From Verrucomicrobiota bacterium (GTDB lineage: Bacteria > Verrucomicrobiota > Verrucomicrobiia > Opitutales > Opitutaceae): a DNA stretch of 64,000 nt. The first letter of the stretch is position 1. Every line of letters starts with the position of its first letter. The stretch covers positions 1 to 64,000 of the forward strand of contig JAPLTN010000010.1 of the NCBI GenBank assembly GCA_026398135.1. The letters are read 5' to 3'. Below, piece after piece: positions 17,479-26,407 of the stretch. The notes below the pieces were generated by a model that made no database searches, was not told the origin of the DNA, and was given only the letters and a program-made list of their open reading frames with translations. The position numbers and the translations under genes were made by a program.

Positions 17479-17730
17479 ATGCCTGCCACCCTCACAATCA
17501 AACAACTCCATGCCGCCACCGGGCGGCTGGTGCGCACGGCTGCACGCTCGCGCACCCCCACGGTGATTACCGACCGAGGCCAACCGGTGGCCCTGCTCAG
17601 TTCGCCTGCCAGCTTGCCCCCTCCTGCCCGCCGCTCACGCCAAATCCTACCCGAATACGCGGCCCTTATGCGCCAGTCTCCCAATGGTTCGCTGAGTGAC
17701 GATATTGATTCGGTGCGCGGCGACCGATGA
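17479..17730 (+). CDS. Type II antitoxin, Phd/YefM family
   Basis: An 83-residue protein with the Phd/YefM-type N-terminal fold: TIKQLHAATGRLVRTAARSRTPTVITDRGQPVALLSS, in which the ITDRGQPVALL strand is typical. The C-terminal tail (SLSDDIDSVRGDR) is disordered and acidic, as expected for the part that wraps around the toxin. Its stop overlaps the toxin start (ATGA at 17727-17730). Phd-type antitoxins usually autorepress their operon; a palindrome was not identified upstream by eye. Confidence 0.82.
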   Translation: MPATLTIKQLHAATGRLVRTAARSRTPTVITDRGQPVALLSSPASLPPPARRSRQILPEYAALMRQSPNGSLSDDIDSVRGDR

Positions 17731-18164
17731 TTTTTTGCGACACCTCTTACGCGGCCAAGCTTTACGTGCCCGAGGCGGATTCCGCCGTCGTGCGCGAACA
17801 TCTTGAGGGCTACACGGGAGAGGTCTGCTTGTCGGAACTGGCGCGTGCCGAGTTGCTGGCGGTTTTCCATCGGCGGCTGCGGGAAGGCCGGTGGAGTTTG
17901 GCGGAGTTTTCCGCCGCCGCCCGGCAGTTTCAGCAGGACGACCTGTCGGGTTTCTGGACTTGGCTGCCCTTGGATTCCGTCATCACGCAGGCGACCGCCC
18001 AGCTTTATCTTACCCTGCCGCCCGGCGTATTTCTGCGCACAGGGGATGGCCTGCACCTGGTCACCGCCCGCCATCATGGATTTACGGAGATTTATACCTG
18101 CGACAGACATCAGACACTCGCGGCTCCCGCCTTGGGGTTGAGGGCACGCAACCAGCCCGTGTAG
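17727..18164 (+). CDS. vapC: PIN-domain toxin, VapC type
   Basis: A 145-residue PIN-domain protein. Acidic active-site residues are visible: D5 in IFCDTSYAAKLY, E in LSELARAELLA, D in RTGDGLHLVTA and D in YTCDRHQ, matching VapC ribonucleases that cut tRNA or rRNA. It is coupled to the upstream antitoxin by an ATGA overlap. The last codon and the TAG stop (18162-18164) lie inside a long inverted repeat, so the natural C-terminus could have been altered by that repeat. Confidence 0.85.
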   Translation: MIFCDTSYAAKLYVPEADSAVVREHLEGYTGEVCLSELARAELLAVFHRRLREGRWSLAEFSAAARQFQQDDLSGFWTWLPLDSVITQATAQLYLTLPPGVFLRTGDGLHLVTARHHGFTEIYTCDRHQTLAAPALGLRARNQPV

Positions 18165-18246
18165 CGTTGGCCGTCCCGGCCAAGGTTCGAGCTGTGCGCC
18201 GAGATCGGAGGTAAAACTGTTTGGCCGGGGACGGCCAACGCTACAC
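18159..18246. repeat. Long inverted repeat, REPIN-like, at the vapC 3' end
   Basis: The left arm (18159-18183, starting GTGTAGCGTTGGCC) is complementary to the right arm (18221-18246) over 25 of 26 positions, with one extra base in a C/G run. The spacer is 37 bases. The arms themselves contain GGCCGTCCCGGCC-like internal symmetry. The pattern of two inverted copies separated by a short spacer resembles REP doublets. It ends the vapC transcript and could act as a terminator, although it lacks a T run. Confidence 0.7.
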
Positions 18247-18264
18247 TGAATGCCGAGACACTGT

Positions 18265-18600
18265 TCACGGGTGATGCAGTTTTAGCCACAGATCGGCGAC
18301 TTCCGGGGTGGGCAACCAAGCGGAGAGTGCGGGATTCAGAAGTCGCTCATCTTCGGTGGTGGGCTGCTTGGTTTCGGCATCGAGCCACTGGGCTTGGTCG
18401 AATTTGCCATCGAGCATGGAAGCAAAATAGGCGCGGACGGACTCCTCGAATCGTTTATGGCGAATGTGCCCAACGTTGCCGATGCTTACCCAAGTCCAGC
18501 GGGCGTCTTTACGGCGGCCTTGTTGAAAACAAGCGAAGGAAGGGCCGTAGCGCTCGGCATCGAATTCTCCGCAGGCTACGATGCCGGGCGAAGTGGTTAC
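18265..18600 (-). pseudogene. 3' fragment of an unidentified gene (possibly hydrolase-like)
   Basis: About 111 codons read from the minus strand (SPGIVACGEFDAERYGPSF to LWLKLHHP) and end in a stop at 18265. They have normal coding character but no convincing start: the frame simply begins at the junction with the ABC pseudogene at 18600/18601. The segment WTWVSIGNVGHIRHKRFEESVRAYFA might be the end of an alpha/beta-hydrolase-type enzyme with a catalytic histidine, but I am not sure. It is a 5'-truncated remnant joined head-to-head to another 5'-truncated gene. Confidence 0.55.
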
Positions 18601-19996
18601 GCGCTGGATTTGTTGGTGGCGGAGAGGGCGGCGCGGGAAGCGCGGATGGCGACGATCCTGGAAATCGTCGGGCTGGGGGCGGCGCGGCACACGCGGGTGG
18701 AAAACCTGTCGGGGGGGGCAGCTTCGGCGGCTGGGACTTGGTTTGGAGTTGGTGAACGATCCTGACTGGCTGGTTTGCGACGAAGTAACCTCGGGCCTCG
18801 ATCCGCGTTCGGAAGATCAGATTTTGGAGGTGCTGCGCACGCTGGCGAGAGAGCGGGGGAAATCGTTCATCTGCATCATCCACAATCTGGCAAAGCTGCG
18901 CGGCTTTGACCGGATAACGGTGCTGGGACAAGGCGTGCTTTTGTTTCAGGGCAGCTACCCGGAGTTCCTGGCGCATTTTAAGATCGAAGATCCGCTGCAC
19001 CTTTACGAGCGGCTGAATGAACAGCCGGTGGAGGCGTGGCAGGCGGAGTGGCATGGGGCGCAACAGGGCAAAGAGCCAGGAGCTGGTGGCCGGGAGCCAG
19101 AACAGAATGCAGACGAAAGTCCGTTGCCACGCTCTGCGCCGGGCGCTGTGGCGCAGGTCTGGACGCTGCTGCGGCGACGCTGGCGGCTGTTTTGGCGGGA
19201 CCGGGGCAACCTGGTATCGATGGGGGGAATCACTTTCGGATTCCCGGTGCTGGTGGCGATCTTCGCGCTTGGCGGGTTACCGCAAATCGGTGCGATGGCC
19301 TTGGATTCGACGGCGGGTTTTTTGGAAACCCTGCAACAGAGCATGCGGCATCAACGCGAAGCCACGCAGGCGGCAAACTTGGTCGTAGGGTTGGTGTTGT
19401 TTCAGGTTATTCTGCTCGGGCTGACCGGCGCGAACAACGGAGCGCGCGAAATCGCCGCCGAACGCATGGTATTTGAGAAGGAGCGAATGAATGGGCTGAG
19501 GCCGTTGGCCTATGCGTTGTCGAAGGTGCTCTTTTTCACGGGGCTGGCCGGGGCGCAAGGCGTGTGGATGGCTGTCTTCGTTAAATTGGTGTGCCGGTTT
19601 CCGGGACATTGGTGGTCACAGGTGGCGACGCTCGGGCTATCTTGCGTGGCGATGACACTGGTGGCGCTGGGAATCTCGGCGACGGCACGTACGGCGGAGC
19701 GGGCGTCGTTTTCCTCGGTGTTTTTGGTTGGGCTGCAATTGCCCTTGTCCGGCGTGGTGCTGGCGTTGCCGGGCTATCTGCTGTGGTTCTGCCGACCTTT
19801 TGTGAACGCGTTTTGGGCGTGGGCGGGCTATTTTAACGCAATGACGAGTTCGCGGCTTTATGACGCTTTTCGACTTAACAACGAACGCTGGTTGCCGACG
19901 GCTGAGCTATCGCTGGCGGTGCTCGCGCTGCAATCGCTGGCAGGTGTGGGGTTGATTATCTACGGACGCAGGCGGCTACGATGGGGCGAAGGTTGA
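18601..19996 (+). pseudogene. 5'-truncated, frameshifted paralogue of the ABCG exporter
   Basis: Homology to the exporter at 14177-15877 starts at 18601 (ALDLLVAERAAREA matching ALETSLRLYRKTPDH), so the first part of the ATPase including Walker A is missing. The signature LSGG is followed by a frameshift at a run of eight G (18711-18718); removing one G restores LSGGQLRRLGLGLEL. Past it, Walker B WLVCDEVTSGLDPRSED, IIHNL and the whole membrane domain through RRLRWGEG are intact to the TGA at 19996. It is a dead gene unless it contributes the membrane domain only. Opposite strand to its parent. Confidence 0.85.
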
Positions 19997-20244
19997 TACC
20001 AAAAGCCCATGTATTCAGACTATGACTGCGGATTTTTCGGATGGGCGCAAATACTGGAGCATTATCAGGGTACATCTCCGCTATCCGCGGTTCAAATTCT
20101 TCGGCGCTGGCGGGCTTTCAGAAGTCTAAATCATAGCGGACATTGGTATGCGAATCGTTGCAAAGGGCTTGGGACGTCGCCGTTCCATTGAGCCTTCGGT
20201 TCGGAACTTTGACTTCGTAGTCAAACTCTCCTCGGTCACGCGCG
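19997..20244. other. Intergenic region with no recognised feature
   Basis: About 250 bases, less GC-rich than the flanks, between the pseudogene and the glycogen synthase gene. A 60-codon frame at 20009-20191 has no family resemblance and unusual composition. No tRNA, terminator with T run, or repeat was found. It may be debris from the same rearrangement that produced the pseudogenes. Confidence 0.5.
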
Positions 20245-21765
20245 CTAGAGCGCGGTGGGCGCAGTCGGGGGCGTGATCTCGATGGGGGCGACGGGGGCGC
20301 GACGGGCGGCGACGGCCCAGCCGTAGAGGGCTTCGTAGCTGCGGGCGCTCTGGCCCCAGGAGAAATCCTTGTCCATGCCGCGTTTGCGCAGGGCCTGGAT
20401 GTCGTCGGGGCGGTCGTAGTAGGTGGCGCAGGCCCAGCCGATGGTGTTGTAGAGGGCGGCGGCGGTGGCGTCTTGAAAGCGGAAACCGGTGCCGGTGGCT
20501 TTGTCTGCGACGTATTGATCCACGGTGTCGATCAGGCCGCCGGTGGAGCGCACGAGCGGAGGAGTGCCGTAGCGCATGGCGTACATTTGGGTGAGGCCGC
20601 AGGGTTCGGCGCGGCTGGGCATGACGAAGAAGTCGGAGCCGGCCTGGATGAGGTGGGCGAGGGCGTTGTCGTAGCCGACGTGCAGGCCGACGCGTCCGGG
20701 GAAGGCCTGGGTGGCCCAGCGGAAGGTTTGTTCGAGGCCGGGGTCGCCGGCGCCGAGGAAGGCGAACTGGACGTGCATGCGGGGCACGATGTGGGGGAGG
20801 GCTTCGGCGAGGAGGTCGAGGCCTTTTTGGTTGGCGAAGCGGGAGACGATGCCGAAGAGGGCGATGTGGGGGTCTTCGGCGAGGCCAAGGCGGCGTTGGA
20901 GGGCGAGTTTGGCGGCGGCTTTGCCGGGCCCGATTGAGCGTTGGTCGTAGGGGCGGGGCAGGTGTTTATCCATCGCCGGATTCCACGCGGTGTCGTCGAT
21001 GCCGTTAAGAATGCCGACGAGGTCGGCGGCGCGGAAGCGGAGCACGTGATCGAGGCCGAAGCCGCCGGCGGGGGTTTTGATCTCGTCGGCGTAGGTGGGG
21101 CTGACGGTGGTGAGCTTCGTGGCGTGGTAGAGGCCGGCCTTCATCATGTTGACCGCGCCGACGCTTTCGGTGCTGTCGGGACGGAACTCGCCGGGGGGGA
21201 TGTGGGCGAAGTCGAGCACGCGTTTGTCGGCGTAGCCCTGGTGTTCGAGGTTGTGGATGGTGAAGACCGAGGCGGTCTGGCCGAGCGGGGTGTGGCGCAG
21301 GGTGGTGTTGAGCAGCAGGGGCAGGAGGCCGGTGGTCCAGTCGTGGCCGTGGATGACGTCGGGAATCCAGTTGAGTTGCAGGCAGAGGTTGAGCGCGCCG
21401 CGGCAGAGGAAGGCGAAGCGGAGGTCGTTGTCCGGGTGGTTGCCCCATGGGCTGGCGTAAACTTCGGGGCGGCCGAAGAGGGCTTCGTGTTCGAGGGCGT
21501 AAACAGGGACTTTGGAACCGGGCAGGACGGTTTCCCAGGTGCGGGCCCAGTGGGCGCTGGTGCCGACATCGACGCCGAGGGAGTCGGGGCGGGCGTGCCA
21601 GGCGGAGTCCAGGCGGAGGCAGCCGTAGGCGGGCATCACGATACGCACATCGTGGCCGAGCGCGGCGAGCGCGCGAGGCAGGGAGCCCACCATGTCGGCC
21701 AGGCCGCCGACTTTGACAAACGGTTCAACTTCGGGAGAAACGAAAAGAATTTTTAAGGGAGGCAC
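20245..21765 (-). CDS. glgA: Glycogen synthase (ADP-glucose type, GT5)
   Basis: A 506-residue GT5 glycogen/starch synthase that extends alpha-1,4-glucan from ADP-glucose. It has the N-terminal ADP-glucose motif FVKVGGLADMVGSLP (K18), the VFTIHNLEHQGY segment, the GILNGIDDTAWNP loop, and the C-terminal MPSRAEPCGLTQMYAMRYGTPPLVRSTGGLIDTV catalytic region. Length exceeds the E. coli enzyme (477) through a C-terminal tail of about 25 residues. No other glg gene is adjacent; the upstream gene on the same strand encodes a membrane coiled-coil protein with a possible carbohydrate-binding-like domain. Confidence 0.95.
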   Translation of the reverse strand: MPPLKILFVSPEVEPFVKVGGLADMVGSLPRALAALGHDVRIVMPAYGCLRLDSAWHARPDSLGVDVGTSAHWARTWETVLPGSKVPVYALEHEALFGRPEVYASPWGNHPDNDLRFAFLCRGALNLCLQLNWIPDVIHGHDWTTGLLPLLLNTTLRHTPLGQTASVFTIHNLEHQGYADKRVLDFAHIPPGEFRPDSTESVGAVNMMKAGLYHATKLTTVSPTYADEIKTPAGGFGLDHVLRFRAADLVGILNGIDDTAWNPAMDKHLPRPYDQRSIGPGKAAAKLALQRRLGLAEDPHIALFGIVSRFANQKGLDLLAEALPHIVPRMHVQFAFLGAGDPGLEQTFRWATQAFPGRVGLHVGYDNALAHLIQAGSDFFVMPSRAEPCGLTQMYAMRYGTPPLVRSTGGLIDTVDQYVADKATGTGFRFQDATAAALYNTIGWACATYYDRPDDIQALRKRGMDKDFSWGQSARSYEALYGWAVAARRAPVAPIEITPPTAPTAL

Positions 21766-21859
21766 GGTGGTAAAAAAATCGTCAGGGTGGCTTTGCGCCG
21801 AGAAAAAAGGCGTCGGATACGTAATTTGTCGGGGAGATAAACAGGTTTAAGCGAAGTGA

Positions 21860-23179
21860 TTAGAAGGAGGCGGTCACTTCGTGGTGGTGGCCGGGCTCGA
21901 GGGTGAGGGAACCCAGGGCGGTGCACTCGATCTGGTCGTTTTTGTAGAGCCGGACGGAGGCGGGGAAGAGCAGTTCGGCGCTTTCCCAGCGCCATTTTCC
22001 GATGGAAACGAATTGGAGCGGCACGCCTTTGTCGCGGCGGAGGCCGGGGCCGTCGCCACGAATGTAGAGTTTATTCCCGATGCCGATGTAGGCGGTAACC
22101 ACCAACCGAGTGAAGCCGTCGTGGGTGAGGGCGGGTTCCGGGGGTGGTTCGGGGTTGGCGGTGCCGGGCTCGGGTTCTGCTTCGGGTTCGGGCGTTAAGA
22201 CGATTTCGGGCGCGGCTGGGGGAGGAGGTGGTGGGGGCGCGGCGATGGTTGCAACGGGAGCGGGTTGGGGCGCGGGCTCCGGCGCGGGCAACGGGGCGGG
22301 GGCGGGCGAATCGGCGGGGGGCGACAAAACAGTCGGGGAAGAATTCCGGTTGCTGAGGGTGGCGGTGAAGGTGGCGAGGTGGGCTCGGGTGGTTTCGAGT
22401 GCGGAGTGGAGTTCGCTGGCTTGGGTGGAGCGTTGGGCGGCGAGTTCGCGGCGGAGGAGGGTGTTTTCCTCGGTGGTTTGACTGGCGAGCACCGCGCTGG
22501 ATTCGGCGGCGGCGGCTTTCAAGCTGGCGATGGCGGCGGTGGTTTCGCGGCGCAGGGTTTCGGTGGCTTGCTGACTGAAGGCATCAGCCAGTTTGGGAAG
22601 GTGGGCGATGGCTCCGTCGAGCGCGGTGGCATGTTTGGCGACCAAGGTTTCGAGCCGGGCGAGATCCGCGCTGGCGCGGGCGAGGCCGGTGAGGGCGAAG
22701 GCGACTTTCTCGGTTTCGGCTCCGCGCAAAGTATCGAGCTCGTGGCGCAGGGCGGCGTTTTCCTCGCTGGCGGTGGCGGAGACCTGATGTTGGAGCGAAC
22801 TGATCCGGGCCTGAATGGCGGCGGGGAGTTGTTCCGCGAGTTTGAGCTGGCGCGCGGCTTGATCGGCGATGCTGGGCAGGCTGGAGACTGCGATGCTGAC
22901 CTGCTCTGCCGTGGCACCCAAGGTGCGGGCAAGGGCTTCGATCTGGTTGGCGCGTTCCTGCACGGCGTCTTCCTGGCGGCGGGCGTGATTCACCACGAAG
23001 GGGTAAAGCGCCACGATGGCGCCCAATCCAACCAGGAGCGATATGGCCGCCAGCGGAGCGACCCCGAGCGGGGCGGCGGCCTGCCAGCCGATCAGGGCGG
23101 CTGAGGCCAAAAGCACGAAGTCGGCGAGAATGAAAGGAACGGGGTCTAGCCGGGGGGATTGGCGCGGGTGTTCGTTCAT
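21860..23179 (-). CDS. Membrane coiled-coil protein with proline-rich linker and conserved C-terminal domain
   Basis: A 439-residue protein with two N-terminal membrane spans (about 16-35 and 42-62), long helical coiled-coil segments (about 65-270), a Pro/Ala-rich linker (about 275-345, including PPPPPPP), and a C-terminal domain of about 80 residues. The C-terminal domain (LYIRGDGPGLRRDKGVPLQFVSIGKWRW and then a SVRLYKNDQ strand) looks like a beta-sandwich such as those of carbohydrate-binding or CBM48/E-set type, but this is inference. It lies 94 bp upstream of glgA on the same strand. No family name is certain. The polyproline run would depend on EF-P. Confidence 0.6.
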   Translation of the reverse strand: MNEHPRQSPRLDPVPFILADFVLLASAALIGWQAAAPLGVAPLAAISLLVGLGAIVALYPFVVNHARRQEDAVQERANQIEALARTLGATAEQVSIAVSSLPSIADQAARQLKLAEQLPAAIQARISSLQHQVSATASEENAALRHELDTLRGAETEKVAFALTGLARASADLARLETLVAKHATALDGAIAHLPKLADAFSQQATETLRRETTAAIASLKAAAAESSAVLASQTTEENTLLRRELAAQRSTQASELHSALETTRAHLATFTATLSNRNSSPTVLSPPADSPAPAPLPAPEPAPQPAPVATIAAPPPPPPPAAPEIVLTPEPEAEPEPGTANPEPPPEPALTHDGFTRLVVTAYIGIGNKLYIRGDGPGLRRDKGVPLQFVSIGKWRWESAELLFPASVRLYKNDQIECTALGSLTLEPGHHHEVTASF

Positions 23180-23385
23180 AAAGTGACGGGTGTGCGACGG
23201 CGAAGCGCCGAAAAGATGCTCGGTATGCGAGCCGACACGCTTCGTAACAAGGGCGAAAAACGGGTCGGAGGCGGGTTTATGGGTTGGGGCGAAAAGCGCT
23301 TGGTTAAACCGGGTTTGTGCCGGTTGTGCGCGGAGTGGATTTGTCGTTTGCCAAGCACCGGTGCCGCCCTAGCGTTGGACGTTCC

Positions 23386-26331
23386 ATGTTGTCGTTTTTC
23401 TTCAAGCGTTTTGCCGGCCGTCACTACCGCAAGTTCCTCGAGCGCGCCCAACCTCTCGTGGATCGTATCAACCAGTACGATGTCGAGTATAAGGGGCTCA
23501 CCGATGATCAGCTGCGGGCGAAAACGGCGGAGTTTAAGGCCCGCGTGGCCGCCGCCAGCGACAAGCACGCCGCGCTTGATGCGATTTTACCTGAGGCCTT
23601 TGCGGCGGTGAAAAACGGTGCGCGTCGCCTGGTGGGTACCAAGGGCATCGTCTGCGGCCAGGAGCTGGAGTGGAACATGGTCCACTTCGATGTGCAGCTG
23701 ATCGGCGGCATCGCGCTGCATCAGGGTCGCATCGCCGAGATGGCCACGGGCGAGGGCAAAACCCTCGTCGCCACCACCGCGATGTATCTCAACGCGCTGG
23801 CCGGGATGAATGCCCAGCTCGTGACGGTCAACGACTACCTCGCCCGCCGCGACTCCGAATGGATGGGGTATTTGTACCGCTTCCTCGGCTTGAGTGTCGG
23901 TTGTATCCAGCAGCAAATGCCGCCGGATGTTCGGCGCCAGATGTACGCCTGCGACATCACTTACGGCACGGCTTCCGAGTTTGGTTTCGACTACCTGCGC
24001 GACAACGGCATGGCCACCCGCAAGGACGACCAGGTGCAACGCGACCACTGGTTCTGCATCGTGGACGAGATCGACTCCATCCTGGTGGACGAGGCCCGCA
24101 CTCCATTGATCATTTCCGGTCCGGCACCGATCGAGCGCGAACAGCCGTACACGCGCCTCCAGCCGCAAGTCGCACGTCTGGTCCAAGAGCAGACGCGGCT
24201 CTGCAACCGCTTCGTTTCCGAGGCCCAGGCGATTCTCAAAAAACCCACGCTCACTTCCGAGGATCGCGCCGAGGCCGGGCGTCGCATGTTGCAGGTGAAA
24301 ATCGGCAACCCGCAAAACAAGCAGCTTCTCGGCCTCATGGAGACGCCCGAATGGCGCAAGCTGCTCGACAAGACCGAGGTCGAGTACAACTCCGACTTTC
24401 AGAAGACCGAGCTCTTCCGGCTCAAGGAGGAGTTGTTCTACTCCATCGACGAACGCCAGCACCAGGCCGACCTCGCGGAGAACGGGCGCAAGCTCCTGCG
24501 GCCCGACAATCCCGAGGCGTTTACCCTGCCCGATCTGGCCACCACCTTCAGCGATTTGGAACGCGCGCCCGGGCTTACCCCCGAGGAAAAAGAGACCCGG
24601 CGCGCCGCCGCCCAGGAAAATTTCTCCCAAGTCTCGGAGGAGATCCACGCCATCTCCCAGCTCCTGCGCGCCTACTCCCTCTACGAACGCGACGTGCAAT
24701 ACGTGGTGGCCGAGGGCAAGGTCATGATCGTTGATGAAAACACCGGTCGTGTGATGCCCGGGCGTCGTTGGTCGGACGGCTTGCACCAGGCGGTCGAGGC
24801 CAAGGAAAACGTGACCATCGAGCGCGAGACCCGCACCTACGCCACCGTCACGATCCAGAACTATTTCCGCATGTACGAGAAGCTCTCGGGCATGACCGGC
24901 ACGGCCGAGACCGAGGCCACCGAATTTCACGACATCTACAAGCTGACGGTGCAGGTCATCCCCACCAACCGTCCCTGTATCCGTATCGACAAAAACGACT
25001 CCATTTTCAAAACCCGCCGCGACAAGTACAACGCGGTGCTCAAGGAGATCGAGGTCGCCAACAAGAAGGGTCAGCCCGTGCTGGTCGGCACCGTCTCGGT
25101 GGAGCAGAGCGAAGTGCTCTCCCGCATGCTCAAGCGCAGCGGCATCGTGCACACCGTGCTCAACGCCAAGCAGCACCAGCAAGAGGCCGAGATCGTCACC
25201 CGCGCCGGTCAGCGCGGGGCCGTCACCATCGCCACCAACATGGCCGGCCGCGGCACCGACATCAAACTCGGCGAAGGCGTGCGCGATCTGGGCGGTCTCT
25301 ATGTGATCGGCACCGAACGTCACCAAAGCCGTCGCGTGGACCGTCAGTTGCGCGGACGTTGCTCGCGTCAGGGCGACCCCGGTCTGACCAAGTTTTTCCT
25401 CTCGCTGGAAGACGAGCTGATGCGCCTGTTCCTGCAGGGCAATCTGGCCTCGCGCCTGATGGAAGGCTCGATGAAGGACGGCGAGGAGCTGGAGCATCCC
25501 TGGCTGAACCGCTCGATCGAGAGCGCGCAGAAGAAGGTGGAGCAGCAGAACTTCTCCCAGCGCAAACGCCTGCTGCAATACGACGACGTGCTGAACCAGC
25601 AGCGCGAGGTCATCTATGGCATCCGCAACGCGGCGATTCACAGCGAACGCCCGAAGGATTTGATTTTCGAGCAAATCACCGAAGAGGTGGAGTCGCGGCT
25701 GGAGACGGCGGGATTTGCCGGCGGCGCGGGCGCGGTCACGGCGGCGGCGCTGGAAGGCTTCGTCGGCTGGGCCAACACGCACTTCCCGCTCGGGTTGAAA
25801 ATCGAGGATTTGACCGGCAAGAACTTCGCGGCCGCGACCGAGCTCGTGGTCGGCAAGGTGCGCGAGGCCTACGGGGTGAAGGAGACGGTGGAGATTCCCG
25901 AGGCGCTGGGCGTGATCGAGCGCTACGTGGTGATCAACGCCATCGACCACCACTGGCAGGAGCATCTCACCGAGATGGAAAACCTGCGCCAGTCGGTCGG
26001 GCTGCGCAGTTACGGTCAGAAGGATCCGCTGGTGGAATACAAGGGCGAGGCCTACAAGTATTTCGAGGAACTGATGCAGAACGTGCGCCTGCAAATCTGC
26101 ACCGGCATGTTCCGCAGCGCTTCCAACGTGCAGGTGTTTGAAAACATGCTCGCCTTGCTGGCCAAGGGGGCGCGCGCCCAAGGACCGACCGGGGTTGTCG
26201 CTCCGTTGCCGGTGGCCGCCCCGCCCATGCCCGCGCCGAAAATCGAAATGCCCCGGGTCACGGCCCAGGTGCGCACGACAATCACCACCAGCGGCCGTCG
26301 CCAGGAGCCGAAGAGCGGCGGGCAGAAGTAA
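23386..26331 (+). CDS. secA: Preprotein translocase ATPase SecA
   Basis: A 981-residue SecA, the ATPase that drives Sec protein export at the inner membrane. Walker A is MATGEGKT (119-126); [19 protein letters not shown] is the DEAD region; RGTDIKLG and [10 protein letters not shown] are helicase motifs, the latter a variant of the usual GRSGRQGDPG. The C-terminal tail ends [15 protein letters not shown] without the zinc-binding CxCxSG motif found in many SecAs, so SecB interaction may be absent. ATG 23386 was chosen over upstream options by homology of [15 protein letters not shown]; no Shine-Dalgarno is visible. Confidence 0.97.
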   Translation: MLSFFFKRFAGRHYRKFLERAQPLVDRINQYDVEYKGLTDDQLRAKTAEFKARVAAASDKHAALDAILPEAFAAVKNGARRLVGTKGIVCGQELEWNMVHFDVQLIGGIALHQGRIAEMATGEGKTLVATTAMYLNALAGMNAQLVTVNDYLARRDSEWMGYLYRFLGLSVGCIQQQMPPDVRRQMYACDITYGTASEFGFDYLRDNGMATRKDDQVQRDHWFCIVDEIDSILVDEARTPLIISGPAPIEREQPYTRLQPQVARLVQEQTRLCNRFVSEAQAILKKPTLTSEDRAEAGRRMLQVKIGNPQNKQLLGLMETPEWRKLLDKTEVEYNSDFQKTELFRLKEELFYSIDERQHQADLAENGRKLLRPDNPEAFTLPDLATTFSDLERAPGLTPEEKETRRAAAQENFSQVSEEIHAISQLLRAYSLYERDVQYVVAEGKVMIVDENTGRVMPGRRWSDGLHQAVEAKENVTIERETRTYATVTIQNYFRMYEKLSGMTGTAETEATEFHDIYKLTVQVIPTNRPCIRIDKNDSIFKTRRDKYNAVLKEIEVANKKGQPVLVGTVSVEQSEVLSRMLKRSGIVHTVLNAKQHQQEAEIVTRAGQRGAVTIATNMAGRGTDIKLGEGVRDLGGLYVIGTERHQSRRVDRQLRGRCSRQGDPGLTKFFLSLEDELMRLFLQGNLASRLMEGSMKDGEELEHPWLNRSIESAQKKVEQQNFSQRKRLLQYDDVLNQQREVIYGIRNAAIHSERPKDLIFEQITEEVESRLETAGFAGGAGAVTAAALEGFVGWANTHFPLGLKIEDLTGKNFAAATELVVGKVREAYGVKETVEIPEALGVIERYVVINAIDHHWQEHLTEMENLRQSVGLRSYGQKDPLVEYKGEAYKYFEELMQNVRLQICTGMFRSASNVQVFENMLALLAKGARAQGPTGVVAPLPVAAPPMPAPKIEMPRVTAQVRTTITTSGRRQEPKSGGQK

Positions 26332-26340
26332 GGGTTACGC

Positions 26341-26381
26341 AAAAAACCGCCCGCCCGGCGAATCATTCGCCGGGCGGGCGG
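26341..26381 (-). terminator. Strong intrinsic terminator of the symporter gene
   Basis: A perfect 16-bp stem (26347-26362 pairing with 26366-26381) with a 3-base loop. On the minus strand it is followed by six T (26346-26341). It lies between the convergent ends of secA and the symporter gene, so it terminates the symporter transcript. It lacks a T run on the plus side. Confidence 0.88.
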
Positions 26382-26407
26382 GCAGTCTCGCAGTGGGCGG
26401 TATCGGA

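Noticed and set aside
17479-18164. Phage or plasmid origin for the region with the toxin-antitoxin pair
   Set aside because: No integrase, replication, capsid or mobilisation gene is nearby. The pair sits in an ordinary chromosome with a small rearrangement.
20009-20191. 60-codon frame between the pseudogene and glgA
   Set aside because: No family resemblance, mixed composition and no initiation signal; treated as intergenic debris.
23587-26181. Long open frame of 864 codons on the minus strand opposite secA
   Set aside because: It lies entirely over a certain secA gene. GC-rich codon bias leaves long antisense frames open, and its protein has no domain or signal features.
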